38,730 nt of DNA from Anaerolineae bacterium (GTDB lineage Bacteria > Chloroflexota > Anaerolineae > 4572-78 > J111): positions 1 through 38,730 of the forward strand of contig JAFGNV010000007.1 in the NCBI GenBank assembly GCA_016926805.1, read 5' to 3'. The first letter of the stretch is position 1; every line of letters begins with the position of its first letter. Both the position numbers and the translations under genes were made by a program. This document shows positions 16,795 to 24,620 of the stretch, in pieces. The notes under the pieces are model-generated. The model did no database searches, had not been told where the DNA came from, and was given only the letters and a program-made list of their open reading frames with translations.

Positions 16795-17547
16795 ATGACA
16801 ACAACAAACAGATTTCAAGATAAAGTGGTAATTGTTACCGGCGGGGCCAACGGCATTGGTCAGGCCACGATGTTGGGCTTTGCCCAGGAAGGGGCCAGGG
16901 TGGTCATTGTAGATTTGGCCGATCGAGGCGAGGCAGTCGCCGGGCAGATCAACAAAGATGGTGGAAATGCCCTTTTTATCAAGGCAGATGTCTCTAATGC
17001 CGATCAGGTACAGTCGTTGGTAAATACTACGCTGGACAAGTATGGACAAATAGATATACTGATAAATAACGCAGGCATTACCCGCGATAATCTTATCATG
17101 AAAATGAAGGAAGATGATTGGAACCTGGTCCTCAGGGTTAACCTCTCCAGTGTTTATCAGTGTTCCAGGGCTGTGGTTCGGCCGATGATGAAAAAACGAT
17201 ACGGTCGCATTATCAACCTGACTTCGGTGGTGGGGTTGGCGGGGCAGTCCGGGCAAACCAATTATGCGGCTTCCAAGGCCGGGATTATTGGGTTTACCAA
17301 ATCACTGGCCAAAGAAGTTGGTTCGCGGAATATCACGGTCAATGCCGTGGCGCCTGGTTTTATCAAAACGCAGCTTACGGATGTTCTGCCGGCAGAAATG
17401 GTGCAGACAACCGTCCAGAATACCCCGTTGGGACGGCTGGGTGAAGTGGAAGATGTGGCCAAAGCCATCTGGTTTTTGGCTTCAGATGACGCCGCCTTTA
17501 TTACCGGCCAGGTTCTGACTGTTGATGGCGGTTTGGTTATGCAGTAG
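16795..17547 (+). CDS. fabG: 3-oxoacyl-ACP reductase FabG
   Basis: NADPH-dependent reductase of the fatty acid elongation cycle, an SDR-fold tetramer. 250 residues. Thr-Gly-Gly-Ala-Asn-Gly-Ile-Gly is the cofactor loop, Asn-Asn-Ala-Gly-Ile-Thr the structural motif, and Ser/Tyr157/Lys161 (Tyr-Ala-Ala-Ser-Lys) the catalytic set. The C terminus Gly-Gln-Val-Leu-Thr-Val-Asp-Gly-Gly is typical of FabG. Position after fabD favours the lipid reductase over another SDR. The start is ATG 16795; GGAGGGG lies about 15 bases upstream, rather far. The 148-bp gap to fabD is AT-rich and may hold its own promoter. Confidence 0.93.
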   Translation: MTTTNRFQDKVVIVTGGANGIGQATMLGFAQEGARVVIVDLADRGEAVAGQINKDGGNALFIKADVSNADQVQSLVNTTLDKYGQIDILINNAGITRDNLIMKMKEDDWNLVLRVNLSSVYQCSRAVVRPMMKKRYGRIINLTSVVGLAGQSGQTNYAASKAGIIGFTKSLAKEVGSRNITVNAVAPGFIKTQLTDVLPAEMVQTTVQNTPLGRLGEVEDVAKAIWFLASDDAAFITGQVLTVDGGLVMQ

Positions 17548-17570
17548 GTTAGACTGGAAAGGGTTTGCCT

Positions 17571-17596
17571 CGTTCCCGGACTCAGCTTGGAAACAT
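17571..17596. repeat. Decayed palindromic repeat after fabG
   Basis: CTCGTTCCCGGAC at 17571-17583 matches the reverse complement of GTTTGGGAACGAG (7848-7860) at 11 of 13 bases, and a partial complement (CTTGGAAAC) follows. It looks like an eroded copy of the outer arm of the 7761-7855 element. Confidence 0.4.
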
Positions 17597-17805
17597 GGTG
17601 ATGTACCGGATCGGGGCAGTTTACTTAATTTGAGATTTAGGTTTATCCCGTAAAATTGTAGTAAGATTCTGGTAACTGGAACAAATAGCGCCCGGCCGTT
17701 CTCCAGCCCGAGGCGCCCGGTCAAACGACGTTTAGTTGTTTAGAACATTCACATAATGATATTCAATAGCCAGGCAAGTCTATCCTAGCCGGGGAGGAAG
17801 TAATT

Positions 17806-18342
17806 ATGAAAGCTCGACGACGTGCGCGCGCAGCAGTATTACAGACCCTTTATGAGCTTGACTTTACCGACCACGACCCTCAACATGCCCTTCAGGCCAG
17901 ACTTGAAGACCGATCTTGTTATAAGTGCGGCAGTTACGTTACGGTCAATGATCCTGTTTGTTCCAACTCTCGCTGCAAGCTGTATAATAAGCGGCAGGAA
18001 CCACAACCAGGGCCGTTGTCTGTCTCGGCGGAAGCGTTTGCCCGAACCCTGGTGATGGGGGTGCAAACCTATCGGACTTATCTGGATAGTATTGTGGGGG
18101 AATTGGCGCCGGAATGGCCCATAGAGCAAATTGCTGCGGCAGACCGTAACGTGTTGCGTATTGCCATTTATGAATTGCTTTTCGACCCCGACATTCCACC
18201 CAAAGTAGCCATCAATGAGGCCGTTGAATTGGCCAAAATGTTTGGGAGTGAAAGTTCGCCCCGCTTTGTGAATGGTGTCTTGGGCAGCCTGGTTTCTCGT
18301 GACCGGGTCAAGCTCCGGGAATCGTTGAAGGTATTTGCTTAA
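17806..18342 (+). CDS. nusB: Transcription antitermination factor NusB with a four-Cys insertion
   Basis: NusB with NusE(S10) binds boxA RNA and supports antitermination of rRNA operons. The first helix (Arg-Arg-Arg-Ala-Arg-Ala-Ala-Val-Leu-Gln-Thr-Leu-Tyr-Glu, residues 4-17) and the C-terminal half (Asp-Arg-Asn-Val-Leu-Arg-Ile-Ala-Ile-Tyr-Glu-Leu; Ala-Ile-Asn-Glu-Ala-Val-Glu-Leu-Ala-Lys; Phe-Val-Asn-Gly-Val-Leu-Gly) are standard. Between them, residues 36-65 form an extra segment with Cys38-x2-Cys41-x10-Cys52-x4-Cys57, resembling a small zinc knuckle. The total of 178 residues compares with about 140 usually. The frame is continuous and the spacing regular, so this is not a frameshift artefact. 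GGGGAGG lies about 9 bases before the ATG. It is the last gene before a 325-bp gap. Confidence 0.92.
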   Translation: MKARRRARAAVLQTLYELDFTDHDPQHALQARLEDRSCYKCGSYVTVNDPVCSNSRCKLYNKRQEPQPGPLSVSAEAFARTLVMGVQTYRTYLDSIVGELAPEWPIEQIAAADRNVLRIAIYELLFDPDIPPKVAINEAVELAKMFGSESSPRFVNGVLGSLVSRDRVKLRESLKVFA

Positions 18343-18667
18343 GGCAACTATTTGAAAAGTAATTTGGCTGGATAAATCTTTGGTCATCAGGCTAAAGATT
18401 CGCGCTTTAAGATTTTGTGGCGTTGCTTGAGTTGTTGAAAAAGGATCACAAGTTCTCTGTCACTCACCGGGTTGTTTTAGGTTTTTCAGGTGGGTGGTCG
18501 GGCGAAATTTGATTAATCGGTATCGTTGGCAAAAAAGCCTGAATATCCAACTCTCCTCTTCATTGCATTGCCCCTTTTAGAAAGCCCTCTCATCATGTTG
18601 TTCAATTTGCAATTATCGGTAAAATAGAGCAACATCTAGGTTACAAGAAAGATTGCGTTTTGGTTGA
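18343..18667. other. 325-bp gap between nusB and the tat genes
   Basis: No gene seen. AATCTTTGG (about 18374-18382) and CTAAAGATT (about 18391-18399) form a short hairpin without a T-run, possibly closing the nusB transcript. A weak promoter for the tat group may be TTGTTC (18598-18603) and TAAAAT (18620-18625), 16 bp apart. The rest shows no structure I can interpret. Confidence 0.4.
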
Positions 18668-19612
18668 ATGAATATTTTGGGTATAGGCATTTCTGAATTT
18701 ATATTAATTTTCATCATTGCCTTGATGATTTTTGGTCCTCAACGCCTGCCGGTTTACGCGAGCCGGATTGGACGGAAGCTGAGAGAGTGGCGGATGATGT
18801 CGCAGGTTTTTCTGGTTGAATGGAAAGAAGAACTGGCGGCATTAGAAGAAGCCCGTCAAAGTCTGGAAGAAGCCAGGCAGGCCCTCCGAGAGGCACAGGC
18901 AACGGTTACAACCGAGGTGAGCGAGGTAAAAAATACAGTCTCTGCGGAAATTACCGGGGCGCAACGGGATATTTCCAGAGAATTGGCTCAGGCCGAAGCA
19001 GTGGTCAGTTCAGAAGCAGCTCAGGTACAGGGAACAATATCCCAGGTAAGAAGTGGGGAACAGCGTAAACCCACAGCCATATCGCCCGAAGCCGGAGCAG
19101 AAACGGAAGATGTGTCGGCAGAAAAGATAGAGGGTGAAAAAACGCCGGTAACTGCTGCCGAGGCTATCCAGCTAGAAGAGCCTGTGGCTGCTGAAGAAAC
19201 ATCAGACGTAGACGGCGCCGATGTCTCCGATGTGACCGAGGTCAATGAGGGCGAACTCGCTGAAGCAGAGGTTACGCCAAAACCGCAACCTGTCGCCAGA
19301 GCTACCACATCACCGCCGTCGGTTGGAGTAACTGCTGCCGACGAAATTGACGTTGCTGAAGTGAAAACCGTGAGTGATGTGGCTTCTGAGGTGGCCGCCG
19401 AGATTGCCGAACGTGTTGCATCCGAAGTGGCCGAAAAAGTAGCCAAAAATATCGCCTCTGAAGTGGCCGAGGAAGTGGCCAAAATTGTGGCAGCCCAAAT
19501 GATCCAGGCAGGCACCGGCTCGACTCCTGACGCCGATCAGGCAGACACTCCCCCATCGAGCCAACAAGCTGCATCTCCAGCAATGGTTCCCCAAGAGGTA
19601 TTGAATGAGTAG
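18668..19612 (+). CDS. TatA/TatB-type twin-arginine translocase subunit with long tail
   Basis: Component of the Tat system for folded proteins. The first 45 residues are diagnostic: a single membrane helix (about 5-22), then Phe-Gly-Pro-Gln-Arg-Leu-Pro and an amphipathic helix. Gly-Pro-Gln-Arg-Leu-Pro is closer to TatB than TatA. The rest is unusual: an acidic coiled coil (about 50-130), a disordered Glu/Ala/Pro-rich section, then a regular Val-Ala-Ser-Glu-Val-Ala-type helical repeat (about 236-276) and a disordered end. The total is 314 residues, whereas TatA/B are normally 60-170. No ribosome site is evident before ATG 18668. The last 8 bases overlap tatC. It is the only TatA/B gene in the window, so it may serve both roles or be helped by one elsewhere. 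Confidence 0.85.
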   Translation: MNILGIGISEFILIFIIALMIFGPQRLPVYASRIGRKLREWRMMSQVFLVEWKEELAALEEARQSLEEARQALREAQATVTTEVSEVKNTVSAEITGAQRDISRELAQAEAVVSSEAAQVQGTISQVRSGEQRKPTAISPEAGAETEDVSAEKIEGEKTPVTAAEAIQLEEPVAAEETSDVDGADVSDVTEVNEGELAEAEVTPKPQPVARATTSPPSVGVTAADEIDVAEVKTVSDVASEVAAEIAERVASEVAEKVAKNIASEVAEEVAKIVAAQMIQAGTGSTPDADQADTPPSSQQAASPAMVPQEVLNE

Positions 19613-20360
19613 AATGATTTCCACTCCTGAACAGCTCAACCAGGGCCAGTTGCCCGAAGACGAAGATTTCCAACCCGGTGCAATGTCGTTGTTGGGGCAC
19701 TTTGACGAGTTACGTATCCGTCTGGTCAGGTCTTTTATTGCCGTGATTGCGGCCACCTTTATTGTGGCCATTGTTACGCCCCAGATTTTTGAAATTCTCA
19801 TGGCGCCCTATGGCGACAAACTGCTGGTACTCAAACCAACCGAAAGTATCTCGGTTTATTTCAGAGTGGCTTTAACCGGCGGATTGGCCCTGGCAATGCC
19901 TTATCTTGTGTACCACGTGCTGATGTTTATCTTACCCGGCCTCGAGGAAAATGAAAAGAGATACATCGTTTGGGGTGTGCCGATGGCCACCTTGCTCTTT
20001 CTGATTGGGGCCGCCTTCGCCTGGTTTTTAATGTTGCCAACGGCCATTAACTTTTTGAAGAACTGGCAATCTGATATTTTTATCCAGCAGTGGCAGTCAA
20101 AAGAGTATATCCCTTTTGTTACCTCCCTGACGTTTTGGATTGGCGTCAGTTTTGAAATCCCCCTCATTATTTTTATTATGGCCAAGGTTGGTTTGGTAAC
20201 CCCCAAATTTTTGATGCAACAATGGCGTTTTGCTATTGTGATTGTGGCTATTATTGCCGCCATGATTACGCCAACCATTGACCCCTTTAATATGGCTCTG
20301 GTGATGGGCCCTCTGTTGGGCTTGTATGGCCTGAGTATCTTGTTTGCCTACCTGGCCTGA
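19605..20360 (+). CDS. tatC: Sec-independent translocase TatC
   Basis: Multispanning core of the Tat translocon that recognises twin-arginine signal peptides. 251 residues with six predicted membrane helices. The N-terminal cytoplasmic motif His-Phe-Asp-Glu-Leu-Arg-Ile-Arg and the conserved periplasmic Phe-Ile-Leu-Pro-Gly-Leu segment are present, as are Phe-Glu-Ile-Pro in helix 4 and Ile-Thr-Pro-Thr-Ile-Asp-Pro near the end. ATG 19605 lies inside the end of the tatA/B gene (8-base overlap) with AGAGG 7 bases upstream, so the two are translationally coupled. The C terminus stops soon after the sixth helix. Confidence 0.95.
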   Translation: MSRMISTPEQLNQGQLPEDEDFQPGAMSLLGHFDELRIRLVRSFIAVIAATFIVAIVTPQIFEILMAPYGDKLLVLKPTESISVYFRVALTGGLALAMPYLVYHVLMFILPGLEENEKRYIVWGVPMATLLFLIGAAFAWFLMLPTAINFLKNWQSDIFIQQWQSKEYIPFVTSLTFWIGVSFEIPLIIFIMAKVGLVTPKFLMQQWRFAIVIVAIIAAMITPTIDPFNMALVMGPLLGLYGLSILFAYLA

Positions 20361-20408
20361 GAAACTATGTTGGTGCAATCAAATTCTATCTACTAAGGAG
20401 TTGCCTCA

Positions 20409-21728
20409 ATGAGGAAGCAGCGGGTTATCATCATGGGCGCCGCCGGGCGCGATTTTCACAATTTTAATCTTTACTTTCGCTACAATCAGATGTACGAGGT
20501 GGTCGCCTTTACCGCTACCCAAATCCCCAACATCGACGAACGGCTCTATCCGCCAGAATTGGCCGGTGACTTGTATCCCCACGGCATCCCCATTTATTCC
20601 GAAACAGATTTAGTCAAACTAATCAAGGAACTACAGGTCGACCAAGTTATTTTTGCCTATTCCGATATTACCCACCAATATGTGATGCACAAGGCATCGG
20701 TGGTTTTGGCGGCAGGGGCCGATTACCGGTTGTTGGGACCGCGTCATACGATGATCAAAAGCAATAAGCCGGTGGTGGCCGTTTGCGCGACCCGCACCGG
20801 CAGTGGCAAGAGCCAGACAACGCGGCGAGTGTGTGAAATTCTTCAGGCAATGGGTCATAAGATTGTGGTGGTGCGCCACCCCATGCCCTACGGTAATCTG
20901 GTAGTTCAGGCCGTGCAGCGTTTTGCCGGATATGATGACCTGGATGAATACGAGTGCACCATTGAAGAGCGTGAGGAGTACGAGCCGCATCTGGCCCGAG
21001 GTACGGTTGTTTATGCCGGTGTCGATTACCAGGCCATTCTGCGCCGAGCCGAAGCCGAGGCCGATGTGGTGGTGTGGGATGGCGGCAATAATGACCTGCC
21101 CTTTTTTCAACCCGATTTGCACATCACCGTGGTTGACCCTCACCGCCCCGGCCACGAGTTGAGGTATTATCCGGGCGAAACCAATTTACGGATGGCCGAC
21201 GTGGTGGTTATTAATAAAATCGATACGGCCGATGCGGCCAACGTGGCCGAGGTGCGGCGCAACGTGCAGACGGCCAATCCCCAGGCCATCATCGTTGAGG
21301 GGGCTTCGCCGATTGTGGTGGATGACCCGGCGGCTATTCGCGGCCGGCGGGTGCTGGTGGTTGAGGATGGCCCCACCCTGACCCACGGCGAAATGGCCTA
21401 TGGCGCCGGGGTGGTAGCGGCCCAACGTTTTGGCGCGGCTGAAATCGTCGACCCGAGGCCCTATGCCGTCGGCTCGATTGTGGCAACCTACCAAAAATAT
21501 CCCACTACCGGCGCGGTTCTTCCGGCCATGGGCTACGGCGAAACCCAGATGCAAGAACTTGCGCAAACTATCAACGCCACACCCTGTGATCTGGTCATTA
21601 TCGGCACGCCCATTGACCTGGGTAAGCTGCTCAAACTCAGCCATTCCTGGCAGCGCGTGCGTTATGATTTGCAGGAAATTGGAAAACCAACGCTGGCAGA
21701 AATTCTGCAGGAGCGGTTTGCAAGGTAA
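20409..21728 (+). CDS. Cyclic 2,3-diphosphoglycerate synthetase-like P-loop protein
   Basis: 439 residues. The N-terminal Rossmann-like domain (Val-Ile-Ile-Met-Gly-Ala-Ala-Gly-Arg-Asp-Phe) leads to a P-loop Ala-Thr-Arg-Thr-Gly-Ser-Gly-Lys-Ser-Gln-Thr (about 127-137). Val-Val-Trp-Asp-Gly-Gly-Asn-Asn-Asp and Val-Ile-Asn-Lys-Ile-Asp, a GTPase-like base motif, follow. This layout is that of proteins annotated as cyclic 2,3-diphosphoglycerate synthetase after the methanogen enzyme. Outside archaea the activity is rarely shown, so the substrate here is uncertain; an ATP- or GTP-dependent role is safer. AAGGAG lies 8 bases before the ATG. It sits 48 bases after tatC and 21 before an alcohol dehydrogenase. 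Confidence 0.75.
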   Translation: MRKQRVIIMGAAGRDFHNFNLYFRYNQMYEVVAFTATQIPNIDERLYPPELAGDLYPHGIPIYSETDLVKLIKELQVDQVIFAYSDITHQYVMHKASVVLAAGADYRLLGPRHTMIKSNKPVVAVCATRTGSGKSQTTRRVCEILQAMGHKIVVVRHPMPYGNLVVQAVQRFAGYDDLDEYECTIEEREEYEPHLARGTVVYAGVDYQAILRRAEAEADVVVWDGGNNDLPFFQPDLHITVVDPHRPGHELRYYPGETNLRMADVVVINKIDTADAANVAEVRRNVQTANPQAIIVEGASPIVVDDPAAIRGRRVLVVEDGPTLTHGEMAYGAGVVAAQRFGAAEIVDPRPYAVGSIVATYQKYPTTGAVLPAMGYGETQMQELAQTINATPCDLVIIGTPIDLGKLLKLSHSWQRVRYDLQEIGKPTLAEILQERFAR

Positions 21729-21749
21729 ATAAAAAGGAGTTACGTGACG

Positions 21750-22814
21750 ATGAGTTATCCCTCAGAAATGACCGCGGTTCGTTTACATGGACCATCGGAT
21801 ATGCGGGTCGAACAGATTTCTCATCCCGGTCCGCCAGGCCCCGGAGAAGTATTGTTGCGAATTACGACCGTGGGAGTTTGTGGCAGTGACTTACATATGT
21901 ATAAGGACGCCCGGATTGGGGACGATCTGGTGCAGAGTCCGGTTATGCTGGGTCACGAATTTGCCGCGGTGGTAGAAGAAGTGGGGCCGGAAGCCCGGGA
22001 TGGTTTTGACCATCCCCTCACGCCCGGGATGCGGGTGGCGGTTGACCCGGCTGAACCGTGCTGGCGTTGCGAGATGTGCGAGCAGGGGCACCCAAACTTG
22101 TGTTTGCGGCTAATTTTTCATGGCACTTATCCCGGCCAGGGTAGCCTGTGCCAGTGGATGCACATGCCCGCTCGCTGTTGCTTTCCCCTGTCTACTGCGG
22201 TTGACGATACCGCTGGCGCAATGCTGGAACCATTGGGGATTGCTATCCACACCGTCGACCTGGCCCGCCCCAAAGTGGCGAAGAGTGTAGCTATTGTGGG
22301 GGCCGGTTGTATTGGACTACTGATTTTGCAGTTGGCCAAACTATCCGGCGCAACGCCCATCTTTATCAGTGATAAGTTCCCCTGGCGGCTGGAACTGGCC
22401 GAAAAATATGGCGCTATCCCTATCAATTGCGACGAAGTGGACCAGGCTAAAGAAGTGCTGAAGGCTACCAACGGCCGGGGCGTGGACGTCGCCATTGAGG
22501 CGGCCTGGGCCGATCACTCGGTGCAGGCGGCGGCGGATATGCTCAGTTTTGGCGGGCGGCTGGTGATTGCGGGGATTTCCGAAGATGACCGGCTGACGTT
22601 GCAACATTCCACGGTGCGGCGCAAAGGAACGGATATTCGATTGGTCCGGCGGATGAAACATACTTACCCCCGGGCGCTGACCCTGGCTACCAGCGGTATG
22701 GTTGATTTGCACACGCTCGTCACCCACCGTTTCCCCCTGGGAAAAACCCCGGAGGCTTATGAGCTTAATCTGGCATACCGGGATAAGGTGATCAAAATTA
22801 TGATTGAGGTGTAG
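21750..22814 (+). CDS. Zinc-dependent medium-chain alcohol (polyol-type) dehydrogenase
   Basis: Oxidises an alcohol or polyol with NAD. About 354 residues. The catalytic zinc site is Cys-Gly-Ser-Asp-Leu-His with Gly-His-Glu, and the structural zinc site has four Cys (Cys-x2-Cys-x2-Cys-x7-Cys in Cys-Trp-Arg-Cys-Glu-Met-Cys). The cofactor fold has Val-Gly-Ala-Gly-Cys-Ile-Gly followed by Ser-Asp-Lys at the end of strand 2, where the Asp favours NAD over NADP. Sorbitol and threonine dehydrogenases are the nearest well-known relatives; the substrate is not decided by sequence. AAGGAG is 10 bases before ATG 21750 and 4 before GTG 21744, so either could start. A hairpin terminator follows the stop. 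Confidence 0.85.
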   Translation: MSYPSEMTAVRLHGPSDMRVEQISHPGPPGPGEVLLRITTVGVCGSDLHMYKDARIGDDLVQSPVMLGHEFAAVVEEVGPEARDGFDHPLTPGMRVAVDPAEPCWRCEMCEQGHPNLCLRLIFHGTYPGQGSLCQWMHMPARCCFPLSTAVDDTAGAMLEPLGIAIHTVDLARPKVAKSVAIVGAGCIGLLILQLAKLSGATPIFISDKFPWRLELAEKYGAIPINCDEVDQAKEVLKATNGRGVDVAIEAAWADHSVQAAADMLSFGGRLVIAGISEDDRLTLQHSTVRRKGTDIRLVRRMKHTYPRALTLATSGMVDLHTLVTHRFPLGKTPEAYELNLAYRDKVIKIMIEV

Positions 22815-22853
22815 GTTGGAACAGGCAGTTTGAGAATTCCTTTCGTAAACCAA

Positions 22854-22883
22854 AAGCGGAGAATTTGATTAAATTCTCCGCTT
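22854..22883. terminator. Intrinsic terminator between convergent genes
   Basis: AAGCGGAGAATTT, loop GATT, then the exact complement: a 13-bp stem with 4-nt loop, flanked by CTTAATT. It separates the alcohol dehydrogenase (plus) from the cyclic-nucleotide-binding protein (minus). The T-run is short in both directions. Confidence 0.65.
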
Positions 22884-23011
22884 CTTAATTGATGAAGACC
22901 AAAAATTTATTCCGGTGAAAGAACAATTCCAGGCTCCCAATCTGCGGGCAGTCTCTTAATGACCCGAGTTTGATAATTTGCAGGTGACAGCCACCTTTTT
23001 CCGAACTCAGA

Positions 23012-23485
23012 TCAATAGTGATGGGGTTCGACCAGTTGTTGCCGGGTGACGTAAACGCGTTCGCCTACAAGTTGAATCATGCGCCGCATGACGGCATTTT
23101 CCAACTTGTGATCCGTTTGAAATATATGATTAAGACGATCGCCGTCAAGAATAAAGGCCCGGGTTTTTTTAATCGCTCGCGCTCTGGCTCGTTTACGTTG
23201 TCCGGGGAACAGGGATGACCAACCAAAGAGCTGCCGCGGCCCAACAACGAGGACGGTGGCATACGCCTTCTGATCGGCCGTCTGCATTTCGATCACCACC
23301 TCTCCCTCTTGAACCAGGTACATCGATTTATTCAGGTCGCCCTCTTTGTAAATAATGTCCCCTGCCGCAAACTCTGTCTCGGTGGCAATTGAAGCCAATT
23401 TCTTCAAATGAATTGGCTCCATGTCATGGAAAAAATCCATCGACCGAAGCGCGGTGACCATTTCAAATTCGGCCCTGGTTGCCAT
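23012..23485 (-). CDS. Stand-alone cyclic nucleotide-binding domain protein
   Basis: 157 residues consisting of one Crp-type sensory beta-roll and flanking helices. Phe-Phe-His-Asp-Met-Glu-Pro-His-Leu-Lys-Lys-Leu opens it, and Gly-Asp-Ile-Ile-Tyr-Lys-Glu-Gly-Asp, Tyr-Leu-Val-Gln-Glu-Gly-Glu-Val and Gln-Leu-Phe-Gly-Trp-Ser-Ser-Leu mark the barrel. The Arg of the classical phosphate cassette is replaced (Gly-Trp-Ser-Ser-Leu-Phe-Pro-Gly), so nucleotide binding is uncertain. There is no helix-turn-helix, so it is not a DNA-binding regulator by itself. AGGAGGG is 6 bases before the ATG. A possible promoter on this strand is TTGACT (23575-23570) and GAAAAT (23552-23547), 17 bp apart. It is divergent from the ABC genes. 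After its TGA the frame stays open for 34 codons. Confidence 0.85.
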   Translation of the reverse strand: MATRAEFEMVTALRSMDFFHDMEPIHLKKLASIATETEFAAGDIIYKEGDLNKSMYLVQEGEVVIEMQTADQKAYATVLVVGPRQLFGWSSLFPGQRKRARARAIKKTRAFILDGDRLNHIFQTDHKLENAVMRRMIQLVGERVYVTRQQLVEPHHY

Positions 23486-23723
23486 GTGATTCCCTCCTGT
23501 TCACTTCTGTTTTGCTAATCGATCCGATAATCTAAACCCTATGGTTATTTTCCTCTTTTATGGCAATTGAGTCAAAAAGAGTTTGTGTATTTTTGCACGG
23601 AAGCGCCAGATTGAACAAAAACTCGAGCGAAAAATGGTAAAGGCGTGCCCTACAACTTTTTAAGTACTTATTCGTATAAGTTCAGTGAAAAGCCATTTTC
23701 AACTTGAATTAGAGGGGCAAAAC

Positions 23724-24597
<874 letters not shown>

Positions 24598-24620
<23 letters not shown>

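Noticed and set aside
17914..17980. Frameshift or assembly error as the source of the NusB Cys segment
   Set aside because: The frame is single and continuous, the four Cys have knuckle-like spacing, and NusB homology resumes correctly after it.
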